Assembly: GCA_934539245.1 (NCBI GenBank)
Contig: CAKTCK010000053.1
Span: forward strand, 1-11,782
Length of the DNA: 11,782 bases
Direction of reading: 5' to 3'
Source of the DNA: an uncultured Faecalibacterium sp.
GTDB lineage: Bacteria; Bacillota; Clostridia; Oscillospirales; Ruminococcaceae
Shown here piece by piece: positions 6,341 to 11,709 of the stretch (positions within the stretch are counted from its first letter, which is position 1; every line of letters starts with the position of its first letter). A program made the position numbers and the translations under genes. The notes beneath the pieces are model-generated. The model had not been told where the DNA came from, did no database searches, and was given only the letters and a program-made list of their open reading frames with translations.

Positions 6341-6369
6341 ATGATACCCTGTCCTTGCACAAAAAGCAA
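6341..6369 (-). promoter_or_regulatory. Promoter of the G3P-dehydrogenase-like operon
   Basis: TTGCTT (6369-6364), 17-base spacer, TATCAT (6346-6341); expected start near 6334. It lies after the glpP terminator and before the leader terminator, so the operon is transcribed separately from glpP. Confidence 0.7.
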
Positions 6370-6399
6370 GATGTTTTGTTCTTTTTGTGAAACCCTTAC

Positions 6400-6434
6400 A
6401 AAAAACACCCGTCGCTTTTGCGCAGAATGCGGGT
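6400..6434 (-). terminator. Terminator of glpP
   Basis: ACCCG (6434-6430, beginning at the last base of the glpP stop codon) pairs with CGGGT (6411-6407), with an inner CGC-AAAA-GCG, followed by GTTTTTT (6406-6400). The stem is interrupted, so efficiency is uncertain. Confidence 0.6.
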
Positions 6435-7000
6435 CACATATCCCACACCGCCTGATTGGTGGTGGAGATGGCGGTAGCCCCGGCTTCCAGTGCCGCCATC
6501 ACGTCCTCCTTGTCCGCAATCAGCCCGCCGGTCAGCACCGGTACCTTGGTCTTGGCGCAGACGCGGCGCAGGATCTTGGGCATAGCGCCGGGCAGCAGAT
6601 CCAGACAGTCCGGCAGGTTTGCGGGAATCTTGTCCAGACTTTCCAGCGCGATGGAATCCAGCAGAAATACCCGCAGGATGGCGGCAAGCCCCAGCTCCTT
6701 GGCGCGGCGGATGAAGGACTGCCGGGTGGAGATGATGCCGTCGGCTTCGGTGGTATTGCGGATAAAGTCCACCGCCACCTCCTTGCCTGCCAGCCCGGCA
6801 ATAAGGTCTACATGCACTACGGCAAAGCGCCCCGCCTCGTGGATGCGGCGCACAATGGAGGCAATATTACAGATATCTCCGTATAATACAAAGACCACCC
6901 GGATGTTCTCGTTGGTCAGCGCGCTGCAAAGCCCTGCATTGTCCTTGACAGCCGCAATGACCGGCGTTTCCTGAATGGCATCCATCAGCTCCTGTTTCAT
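6434..7000 (-). CDS. glpP: GlpP, glycerol-3-phosphate-responsive antiterminator
   Basis: GlpP binds leader mRNA of glycerol-use genes in the presence of glycerol-3-phosphate and prevents termination. The 188 residues match the family length and TIM-barrel-like block pattern: LYGDICNI (39-46), HVDLIAGL (63-70), DGIISTRQSFI (87-97), RVFLLDS (110-116), DLLPGAMPK (134-142), PVLTGGLI (154-161) and GATAISTTN (174-182). The start at 7000 has AGGAGG seven bases upstream; an ATG at 7033 has no such site. It is transcribed from its own promoter and sits immediately upstream of an operon with a leader terminator, the expected arrangement for its target. glpF and glpK are not in the window, so it may also act elsewhere. 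Confidence 0.93.
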   Translation of the reverse strand: MKQELMDAIQETPVIAAVKDNAGLCSALTNENIRVVFVLYGDICNIASIVRRIHEAGRFAVVHVDLIAGLAGKEVAVDFIRNTTEADGIISTRQSFIRRAKELGLAAILRVFLLDSIALESLDKIPANLPDCLDLLPGAMPKILRRVCAKTKVPVLTGGLIADKEDVMAALEAGATAISTTNQAVWDM

Positions 7001-7050
7001 GCTTTTCCTCCTGCTTTCTGCACACGAAAACACTTTTTACAGTTAGAGGT

Positions 7051-7079
7051 ATTATGAATGCTTTGACAGATAAAATCAA
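7051..7079 (-). promoter_or_regulatory. Promoter of glpP
   Basis: TTGATT (7079-7074), 17-base spacer, CATAAT (7056-7051, 5/6 match), with expected start about 45 bases before the glpP ATG. Confidence 0.7.
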
Positions 7080-7130
7080 TATCTTTTTGCAAAATTCTGA
7101 TGAAGTTGCAGAATACCGCTGTGCAATCAA

Positions 7131-7166
7131 AGAAGCCGCCGCACAAAATGCTGTGCAGCGGCTTCT
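7131..7166 (-). terminator. Terminator of the lipoprotein gene
   Basis: A 9-bp stem AGAAGCCGC/GCGGCTTCT (7131-7139 with 7158-7166), one C/A mismatch, then GCACA/TGTGC around a 6-base loop. On the minus strand it is followed by TTTGATT. It starts 15 bases past the stop codon at 7181. Its arms match the hairpin at 3087-3124. Confidence 0.7.
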
Positions 7167-7180
7167 CTCAGAAATGCATT

Positions 7181-7738
7181 TTACGCGGCCAGAGCCTTTT
7201 CAATGTTGGACAGAATGGTGTCGTGATCCTCGGCGCAGACCAGAACTACCTCGCCGGTGGGAGCCACAGTGACAGTAGCAGCCTTTGCAACAAGGTACTG
7301 ATCTTCCAAATAGTGCTCCATGGACTGCTGTTCGCTGGCAACATAGGTCTCCAATGCAGCCTTTACCTCGTCGGTCTTGCCCTCGGCAGGCTTCACGATA
7401 GCAACGGCGTAGCTGCGCACCATCATGCTGGAAATGCTGGCGGCAAAGGCAGTGTACTGATCGTCCTCCAAGTTCAGCAGGGGCATCAGGATATCCCGGA
7501 TCTCCTCGTCCAGCTGGTCGGCCTTGTACTCGGCACTGTAACCGTCGATGGCGGTAAACTTGCCGTCCTCGCCCTTGGTAAAGATCATATCGTACTCGTT
7601 GTCCTCGTCGCTGCGGGCGTCATGGATGATCTGGGAGTAGTCCTTAGGGGTGGAGCTGTCGGCCTTGCTGCCGCCGGAGCAGCCCACCAAAGTAAACAGG
7701 GTCAGCCCTGCCAGCAGGGCGGCGATGAATTTTTTCAT
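7181..7738 (-). CDS. Small lipoprotein, DUF4358-type
   Basis: The 185-residue protein begins MKKFIAALLAGLTLFTLVGC: a basic start, hydrophobic core and lipobox LVGC with Cys20, so it should be a membrane-anchored lipoprotein. The mature part resembles DUF4358: ISSMMVRSYAVAIVKPAEGK (102-121), a helix DEVKAALETYVASEQQSMEHYL (123-144), DQYLVAKAATV (146-156) and EVVLVCAEDHDTIL (163-176). Function is unknown for this domain. The start at 7738 has AAAGGAAA about nine bases upstream; the reading frame is open further upstream but lacks a signal-peptide start there. It is monocistronic: lrp lies 157 bases upstream and a terminator follows. No convincing promoter was found in that gap, so cotranscription with lrp is possible. 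Confidence 0.72.
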   Translation of the reverse strand: MKKFIAALLAGLTLFTLVGCSGGSKADSSTPKDYSQIIHDARSDEDNEYDMIFTKGEDGKFTAIDGYSAEYKADQLDEEIRDILMPLLNLEDDQYTAFAASISSMMVRSYAVAIVKPAEGKTDEVKAALETYVASEQQSMEHYLEDQYLVAKAATVTVAPTGEVVLVCAEDHDTILSNIEKALAA

Positions 7739-7895
7739 AGGATTGAATTTCCTTTCATAGTGCTGTGTGTGGAAGGCGCAGCCGGGCGCGCACGTTACAG
7801 GTAGTGTGTGCCGGTTTTGGGCTGCTATTCTGGATACGAACCACCGCACCGCAAAATTGCAGGGAAAAAGTAACAGTTTTATGAACAGCGCCTGC

Positions 7896-8336
7896 TTACA
7901 GCATCAAAGCGTCTAGATCCCCGTGGTTTACCGGGGTAGACAGGATGATCTGGGTGCTGGTGGTGCCCAGCTTCTGGAACTGTAAGATCAGGTGCTCCAG
8001 CTGCGCCATGCTGCCGCAGCTGACCTTGACCAGAAAGGTATACGCACCAGTAACGTGGTAGCACTGCAAAACCTCACGGCTGTTCTGCAGCAGCTCCAGA
8101 AAGGCATCCTGCTTGGAGGGCGCAACAGAAAGGCTGATGAGCGCATCCACATACATCCGGTCTGCCGGACGGTTCAGCGTGACGGTGTAGCCGCTGATGA
8201 TGCCGTCCGTTTCCAGCTTATGGATACGGCTGGAAACTGCCGGGCTGGTAAGAGATACCTGCTCTGCAATTTCTTTGACGGGCATCCGCGCATTTTTGGC
8301 CAGAAGGGTGAGGATTTTGCGATCAAGATCGTCCAT
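7896..8336 (-). CDS. Lrp/AsnC-family transcriptional regulator
   Basis: The 146-residue protein has the family layout: N-terminal LDRKILTLLAKNARMPVKEI (4-23) with winged helix-turn-helix to about residue 50 (recognition part SPAVSSRIHKLETDGIISGY, 31-50), then the ligand-binding/oligomerisation domain from about 62, including CYHVTGAYTFLVKV (92-105) and a C-terminal STQIILSTPV (127-136). The common Asp after GxY in that loop is Thr here (GAYTF). AAGGAGA lies about eight bases before the start. Such proteins sense amino acids or related metabolites and often regulate their own gene; the AT-rich upstream region is a likely binding area. Neighbouring pepT suggests, weakly, peptide or amino-acid supply as a theme. 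Specific ligand and targets cannot be read from the sequence. Confidence 0.93.
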   Translation of the reverse strand: MDDLDRKILTLLAKNARMPVKEIAEQVSLTSPAVSSRIHKLETDGIISGYTVTLNRPADRMYVDALISLSVAPSKQDAFLELLQNSREVLQCYHVTGAYTFLVKVSCGSMAQLEHLILQFQKLGTTSTQIILSTPVNHGDLDALML

Positions 8337-8452
8337 ACAAAAGTCTCCTTGAAAAATATGTTGGATTGTATAAAATTTTTTGAAAGTAAAGTTTTTATGT
8401 TGTGCAAACCCACAGAAATGGAATAAAATTTCGTTTCTGAAATTCTATGTTA

Positions 8453-8481
8453 ATTATATAAAGTTTTTGCGAAAAAGTAAA
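8453..8481 (-). promoter_or_regulatory. Promoter of the lrp-like gene
   Basis: TTTACT (8481-8476), 17-base spacer, TATAAT (8458-8453, perfect). The start would be near 8446, giving a leader of about 110 bases. Similar CTTTACTTT...TTTATA sequence recurs closer to the gene (about 8370-8392) but with poor spacing. Confidence 0.65.
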
Positions 8482-8514
8482 GTGTTATTTTAAAGCAAAA
8501 TCCGAAAATCTTGT

Positions 8515-8542
8515 TTGACAAGAAAAGAAAAACGGGTATAAT
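8515..8542 (+). promoter_or_regulatory. Consensus plus-strand promoter with no protein gene downstream
   Basis: Perfect TTGACA (8515-8520), 16-base spacer, perfect TATAAT (8537-8542), second only to the tRNA promoter in this window. Expected start near 8548-8550. It faces away from lrp and points at the terminators 8626-8662 and 8719-8751. Confidence 0.8.
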
Positions 8543-8548
8543 ACATCA

Positions 8549-8662
8549 TGCAAGGCAGTGCGCTGCACAAAAGCCTGCCACTGATATTGAGATTCACCAC
8601 TTTATATACTTTCCCACCCCTCTATACACAAAAACCCGCTGCCAGGCGGGTTTTTGTGTTTT
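8549..8662 (+). ncRNA. Candidate small RNA of about 110 nt
   Basis: Predicted from a consensus promoter at 8515-8542 and a 14-bp-stem intrinsic terminator ending at 8662, with no credible coding sequence between. The 5' end can form a stem GGCAG/CTGCC (8554-8558 with 8575-8579); the middle (8580-8625) looks unstructured and ends in a C-rich stretch TTCCCACCCCTCT (8611-8623), complementary in type to purine-rich ribosome binding sites. It does not show the core of SRP RNA, tmRNA or RNase P RNA. Readthrough to the second terminator would give about 200 nt. Not matched to any family I know. Confidence 0.5.
8626..8662. terminator. Bidirectional intrinsic terminator
   Basis: A perfect 14-bp stem ACACAAAAACCCGC/GCGGGTTTTTGTGT (8626-8639 with 8646-8659) around a 6-base loop, followed by TTT on the plus strand. 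The A/T blocks in the stem let it serve in both directions: it can end the plus-strand small RNA and pepT transcripts coming from the right. Confidence 0.8.
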
Positions 8663-8718
8663 ATGCGCCTTTTAGGCGCGGCGAGGCGTATGCGTTTTTG
8701 GGGAGCTATATATACAGC

Positions 8719-8751
8719 ATGACCCCGCGTTTTCACGCGGGGCCATTTTTT
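8719..8751 (+). terminator. Second plus-facing terminator before the pepT 3' end
   Basis: CCCCGCGT-TTTC-ACGCGGGG (8723-8742), extended by ATG/CAT beyond one mismatch, followed by TTTTT (8747-8751) on the plus strand. The minus strand lacks a T-tract after the stem but would show a GAAA tetraloop. It would block plus-strand transcription from entering pepT antisense. Confidence 0.7.
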
Positions 8752-8784
8752 GTGCAGAAGCTTTTTGCAGAAAACGTAAGAAAA

Positions 8785-10002
8785 TTATTCTGCGTACAGG
8801 GAGATGATATTCAGCACGATCTCAGTGCAGCGGTCCATCCGCTCCACGGTGGTGCACTCGCATACGCCGTGGAAGTTGAAGCCGCCGGTGCCCAGATTGG
8901 GGCAGGGCAGACCGTTCCAGCTCAGAGTAGCGCCATCGGTGCCGCCGCGCACGGGTACCTCCACCGGCTCCAGACCAGCCATGCGCACAGCCTTGCGGGC
9001 GGTCTCGATGAGGTGGAAGTGGGGCTTGATCTTTTCCAGCATATTGCGGTAGCTGTCCTTGATCTCCACTTCTACGGTGCCTGCGCCGTACTTGCCGTTC
9101 AGGTAATCGGCAATGTCCTGCATATTGTCCTTCTTGAACTGTAACTTGGCGGCATCGTGATCGCGCAGGATGTAGCCTAGCTTTGCGGTGGTAACGTCGC
9201 CGTACATCTGGCACAGGTGGTAGAAGCCCTGACGTCCCTCGGTGGTCTCGGGACGTGCCATCACGGGCAGAGCGCCGTGGAACTCCATAGCAACGTTAGA
9301 GGCGTTGATCATGGTGTCCTTGGCAGAGCCGGGGTGCACCGAGAAGCCGTGGATGGTCACGGTGGCAGCAGCGGCGTTGAAGTTCTCGTACTCGATGTCG
9401 CCGGCATCGCCGCCGTCCACCGTGTAGGCAAAGTCTGCACCAAAGCCGGGGATATCGAACAGGTCGGCACCCTCGCCGATCTCCTCGTCCGGGGTAAAGC
9501 CGATGCACAGTTTGCCGTGGGGACGACCCTCGCGGATAACGGTCTCCACAGCGGTCATGATCTCAGCCACACCGGCTTTATCGTCTGCACCCAGCAGGGT
9601 GGTGCCGTCGGTGGTGATCAGGGTCTCGCCCTTCATGGAGGCAAGGAAGGGGAAGGCAGAGACCTTCATCACCTTGCCGGTGGCGGGCAGCACCACATCG
9701 CCGCCGTCATAGTTTTCGTGCAGGATGGGGTTCACGTTCTCGCCGCTGGCATCCGGGGCGGTGTCCATGTGGGCGATCAGACCCAGCGCGGGCTTTTCCT
9801 CGCAGCCGGGGGTGGCGGGCAGGGAACCATAGACGTAGCAGTGCTCGTCCACCCGGGCGTCCTCCACGCCTAGAGCTTTCAGTTCCTCCACCAGCTTGTG
9901 GGCCAGATCAAACTCCCGCGCAGCGGAAGGATGGGTGCCAGACTCCGGGTCCGAGGTGGTGTAGACCCTGACGTAATCAAGCAGTCGTTCATAGGCGCGC
10001 AT
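8785..10002 (-). CDS. pepT: Peptidase T, tripeptide aminopeptidase (M20 family)
   Basis: A cytoplasmic di-zinc aminopeptidase that removes the N-terminal residue from tripeptides. The 405 residues match the family length. Expected metal and catalytic residues are all visible: H78 and D80 in IAHMDTAPD, D140 in GADDKAG, E173/E174 in PDEEIG, D196 in YTVDGG and H378 in NFHG. The dimerisation-domain motif GFSVHPGSAKDTMINA is at 219-234, and VRGGTDGATLSWNGLPCPNLGTGG (351-374) is the conserved C-terminal block. The ATG at 10002 was chosen with AGGAG 10 bases upstream; a GTG four codons earlier touches the ribosome binding site. It is a single-gene unit with its own promoter and a palindrome at the predicted transcription start. 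In fermenting gut bacteria it serves peptide use as nitrogen or carbon source. Confidence 0.95.
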   Translation of the reverse strand: MRAYERLLDYVRVYTTSDPESGTHPSAAREFDLAHKLVEELKALGVEDARVDEHCYVYGSLPATPGCEEKPALGLIAHMDTAPDASGENVNPILHENYDGGDVVLPATGKVMKVSAFPFLASMKGETLITTDGTTLLGADDKAGVAEIMTAVETVIREGRPHGKLCIGFTPDEEIGEGADLFDIPGFGADFAYTVDGGDAGDIEYENFNAAAATVTIHGFSVHPGSAKDTMINASNVAMEFHGALPVMARPETTEGRQGFYHLCQMYGDVTTAKLGYILRDHDAAKLQFKKDNMQDIADYLNGKYGAGTVEVEIKDSYRNMLEKIKPHFHLIETARKAVRMAGLEPVEVPVRGGTDGATLSWNGLPCPNLGTGGFNFHGVCECTTVERMDRCTEIVLNIISLYAE

Positions 10003-10032
10003 AATAAAGCACACTCCTTTAGCATTATTGAA

Positions 10033-10051
10033 GGATCACAGCCTGCGATCC
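10033..10051. repeat. Palindrome at the pepT transcription start
   Basis: Minus-strand GGATCGCAG-G-CTGTGATCC: two 9-base arms with one G/T mismatch around a single central base, immediately after the predicted start of transcription (about 10052). The one-base loop and odd symmetry favour a protein-binding DNA operator over an RNA hairpin. The regulator is unknown. Confidence 0.6.
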
Positions 10052-10058
10052 AGCTTCT

Positions 10059-10087
10059 ATCATACCCTGTTTTTCCTGTTTTGACAA
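10059..10087 (-). promoter_or_regulatory. Promoter of pepT
   Basis: TTGTCA (10087-10082), 17-base spacer, TATGAT (10064-10059), both 5/6 matches. Leader of about 50 bases. Confidence 0.75.
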
Positions 10088-10135
10088 CCTTTTTTGCCCA
10101 CTTGGGACAGAAAGCGCAGGTTCAATAACAAAATT

Positions 10136-10171
10136 CAGCGCAAAAAGCCGTTCGCCAGCCCTTTTGCGCTG
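10136..10171. repeat. Inverted repeat between pfkA and pepT
   Basis: CAGCGCAAAA (10136-10145) and TTTTGCGCTG (10162-10171) are perfect 10-base arms; on the minus strand the stem can slide to AAAAG/CTTTT. It lies just after the pfkA terminator and may be a back-up terminator with its T-run inside the stem. Confidence 0.5.
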
Positions 10172-10176
10172 CGCAT

Positions 10177-10217
10177 AAAAAGAGACACCGGAAAGCCAGC
10201 AGACTCTCCGGTGTCTC
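10177..10217 (-). terminator. Terminator of the phosphofructokinase gene
   Basis: Ten-base perfect arms GAGACACCGG/CCGGTGTCTC (10217-10208 with 10191-10182 on the minus strand) followed by TTTTT (10181-10177), 34 bases after the stop codon. Confidence 0.85.
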
Positions 10218-10250
10218 ACTTTTCTCAGCGTTTCCGCTTGCGGGCAGGGC

Positions 10251-11330
10251 TTAACCCAGACAGACGCCCATGCGGCGCGCCACATTCAGCAGCTCGCAGT
10301 TTTCGGGCACATTGCGGGTCTTACCGGCGATGTCTGCCAGACGGTTCTCGGTCACCCGGCGGTTCACCATGGCTACGGTCACGCCGTAGCGCTCCACCTC
10401 CACCAGCTGTGCGGCATAGCTGCCGAACTGGGTGGCCAGCACACGGTCGTAGGCGCTGGGGCTGCCGCCGCGCTGCATATGACCCGGGATGCACACGCGG
10501 GTCTCCATGCCGGTCTTTTTCTGCACGGCCTGTGCAATGCGGTTGGTGGCGGTGGTGCCAAGACCTGCCTCGGCACGCTTGGCCATCCAGTCCTTGCGCT
10601 TCATGCGGGCTTCCTCGGTGTTGATGGCACCCTCGGCCACGGCAAGGATGGAGAAGTTGGAGCCCTTCTTGGCGCGGCGCTCCACGGCCTCGCACACGCG
10701 GTCGATATCGTAGGGCAGCTCAGGCAGCAGAATGATGTCGGCACCGCCGGCAATGCCGGAGTACAGGGTAAGCCAGCCGGCCTTGTTGCCCATGATCTCG
10801 ATGCACATCACGCGGCTGTGGCTGCCTGCGGTGGTGTGGATGCGGTCGATGACGTCCGTGGCGATGTCCACGGCGGTGTGGAAGCCGAAGGTCACATCGG
10901 TGCCGTAGATATCATTATCAATGGTCTTGGGCAGGCCGATGATGTTCAGCCCCTCCTGTGAAAGCAAGTTAGCGGTCTTGTGGGTGCCGTTGCCGCCCAG
11001 ACACAGCAGGCAGTCGAGCTTGGCGGCCTTGTAGGTCTTTTTCATGGCGGCGACTTTATCAATGTTGTCGTCCTCCACCACACGCATCATCTTGAAGGGG
11101 GTGCGCTTGGTGCCCAGAATGGTGCCGCCTAAGGTCAGGATGCCACGGAAGTCATCCTCGGTCATCTCGCGGTAGTCGCCGTTGATCAGGCCGCTGTAAC
11201 CGTTAGCGATGCCCACGATCTCCACATTATCCCCCATGCGGGCGTACAGTGCTTTTGCAACGCCGCGGATAGTGGCGTTCAGGCCCGGACAATCGCCGCC
11301 GGAAGTCAGGATACCAACACGTTTTTTCAT
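10251..11330 (-). CDS. pfkA: 6-phosphofructokinase (long/mixed-substrate clade)
   Basis: Phosphorylates fructose-6-phosphate at the committed step of glycolysis. The 359 residues are longer than the 320 of E. coli PfkA. Visible motifs: GILTSGGDCPGLNA (6-19), GGNGTHKTA (112-120), PKTIDNDIYGTD (134-145) with catalytic Asp138, MGNKAGW (180-186) and PGHMQRGGSPSAYDR (282-296). At the two positions that separate donor classes (E. coli 104 and 124) it has Gly115 and Lys135; classical ATP enzymes have Gly/Gly and pyrophosphate enzymes Asp/Lys. The Mg-binding Asp of the GGDGS loop is Asn114. ATP use is likely but pyrophosphate or mixed use is not excluded. Own promoter, a GC-rich leader hairpin and a strong terminator make it monocistronic, convergent with nothing and divergent from the tRNA operon. 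Confidence 0.93.
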   Translation of the reverse strand: MKKRVGILTSGGDCPGLNATIRGVAKALYARMGDNVEIVGIANGYSGLINGDYREMTEDDFRGILTLGGTILGTKRTPFKMMRVVEDDNIDKVAAMKKTYKAAKLDCLLCLGGNGTHKTANLLSQEGLNIIGLPKTIDNDIYGTDVTFGFHTAVDIATDVIDRIHTTAGSHSRVMCIEIMGNKAGWLTLYSGIAGGADIILLPELPYDIDRVCEAVERRAKKGSNFSILAVAEGAINTEEARMKRKDWMAKRAEAGLGTTATNRIAQAVQKKTGMETRVCIPGHMQRGGSPSAYDRVLATQFGSYAAQLVEVERYGVTVAMVNRRVTENRLADIAGKTRNVPENCELLNVARRMGVCLG

Positions 11331-11371
11331 TCAAAAGCCCTCTTTCCTTATCATTCAGGCAAAGCCGGACC

Positions 11372-11392
11372 GCCCGGCAAAGGGTGCCGGGC
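11372..11392 (-). promoter_or_regulatory. Leader hairpin of the phosphofructokinase mRNA
   Basis: GCCCGGCA/TGCCGGGC, a perfect 8-bp stem with a 5-base loop, midway between promoter and start codon. No T-tract follows, so it is not a terminator; mRNA stability or translation control is possible. Confidence 0.5.
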
Positions 11393-11421
11393 TGATCGGG
11401 ATCCTACCTCTTTATAATATA

Positions 11422-11450
11422 AGAGTATTCCGAAAGGGGAGTGCTGTCAA
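11422..11450 (-). promoter_or_regulatory. Candidate promoter of the phosphofructokinase gene
   Basis: Perfect TTGACA (11450-11445) with TACTCT (11427-11422) at 17 bases. The -10 is weak (3/6 but with the key T, A and final T); the nearby TATATTATAAAG is too far from the -35. Confidence 0.5.
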
Positions 11451-11529
11451 GAGAAAAACCAAAAATTTACAAGCCTGTGTGCAATGGAAAGCCGCTGCGA
11501 AAACTTTTGCAGAAAAACTAAAAAAATAG

Positions 11530-11558
11530 TTGACAAGCAGCCCGCTGGCGTGTATAAT
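11530..11558 (+). promoter_or_regulatory. Consensus promoter of the tRNA operon
   Basis: Perfect TTGACA (11530-11535), 17-base spacer, perfect TATAAT (11553-11558). The transcript would start near 11565 with a hairpin TGTCAGC/GCTGACA (11565-11571 with 11585-11591), probably trimmed during 5' maturation. Confidence 0.9.
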
Positions 11559-11602
11559 ATCCCTTGTCAGCAACGCACGGCGCGGCTGACAGAACCGAAT
11601 AT

Positions 11603-11676
11603 TGGGGATTTGCATAGTGGTAGTGCGGTAGACTCTGACTCTACTTGTGGGAGTTCGATTCTCTCATCCCCAACCA
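11603..11676 (+). tRNA. tRNA-Gln (anticodon CUG)
   Basis: A full cloverleaf: acceptor TGGGGAT/ATCCCCA, D-stem GCAT/GTGC, anticodon stem GTAGA/TCTAC with loop CTCTGAC (anticodon CTG at 11635-11637, reads CAG), variable TTGT, T-stem GGGAG/CTCTC with loop TTCGATT, discriminator A and encoded CCA (11674-11676). The first acceptor pair U-A is typical of bacterial tRNA-Gln. Confidence 0.95.
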
Positions 11677-11680
11677 GAAA

Positions 11681-11704
11681 ACCGCAGTCTCAACTGGCTG
11701 CGGT
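11681..11704 (+). other. Hairpin between the two tRNAs
   Basis: ACCGCAG/CTGCGGT, 7 bp with a 10-base loop, followed by ATTTTC. It fills the 33-base spacer between tRNA-Gln and tRNA-Pro. It may be a processing element or a weak attenuator; the T-run is too short for a firm terminator call. Confidence 0.5.
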
Positions 11705-11709
11705 ATTTT

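Larger units (their letters stand above)
8337..8784. other. 448-base intergenic region without a protein gene
   Basis: The left part (about 8340-8540) is strikingly AT-rich compared with the rest of the window and carries the lrp promoter (minus) and a consensus plus-strand promoter. The right part (8549-8751) carries the candidate small RNA and two strong hairpins. A six-base hairpin GCGCCT-TTT-AGGCGC lies between them at 8665-8679. No ORF with a ribosome binding site was seen. Confidence 0.8.

Noticed and set aside
8549..8751. 6S RNA, SRP RNA or tmRNA as identity of the candidate RNA
   Set aside because: The ends do not pair into a long rod with a central bubble as in 6S RNA, and the conserved SRP and tmRNA core sequences are absent.
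8548..9144. Open frame beginning at the predicted plus-strand transcription start
   Set aside because: No ribosome binding site, it reads through two terminators and then runs antisense to pepT.
10081..10086. TTGACA on the plus strand between pepT and pfkA
   Set aside because: No -10 follows at 16-18 bases; it is the complement of the pepT -35 region.
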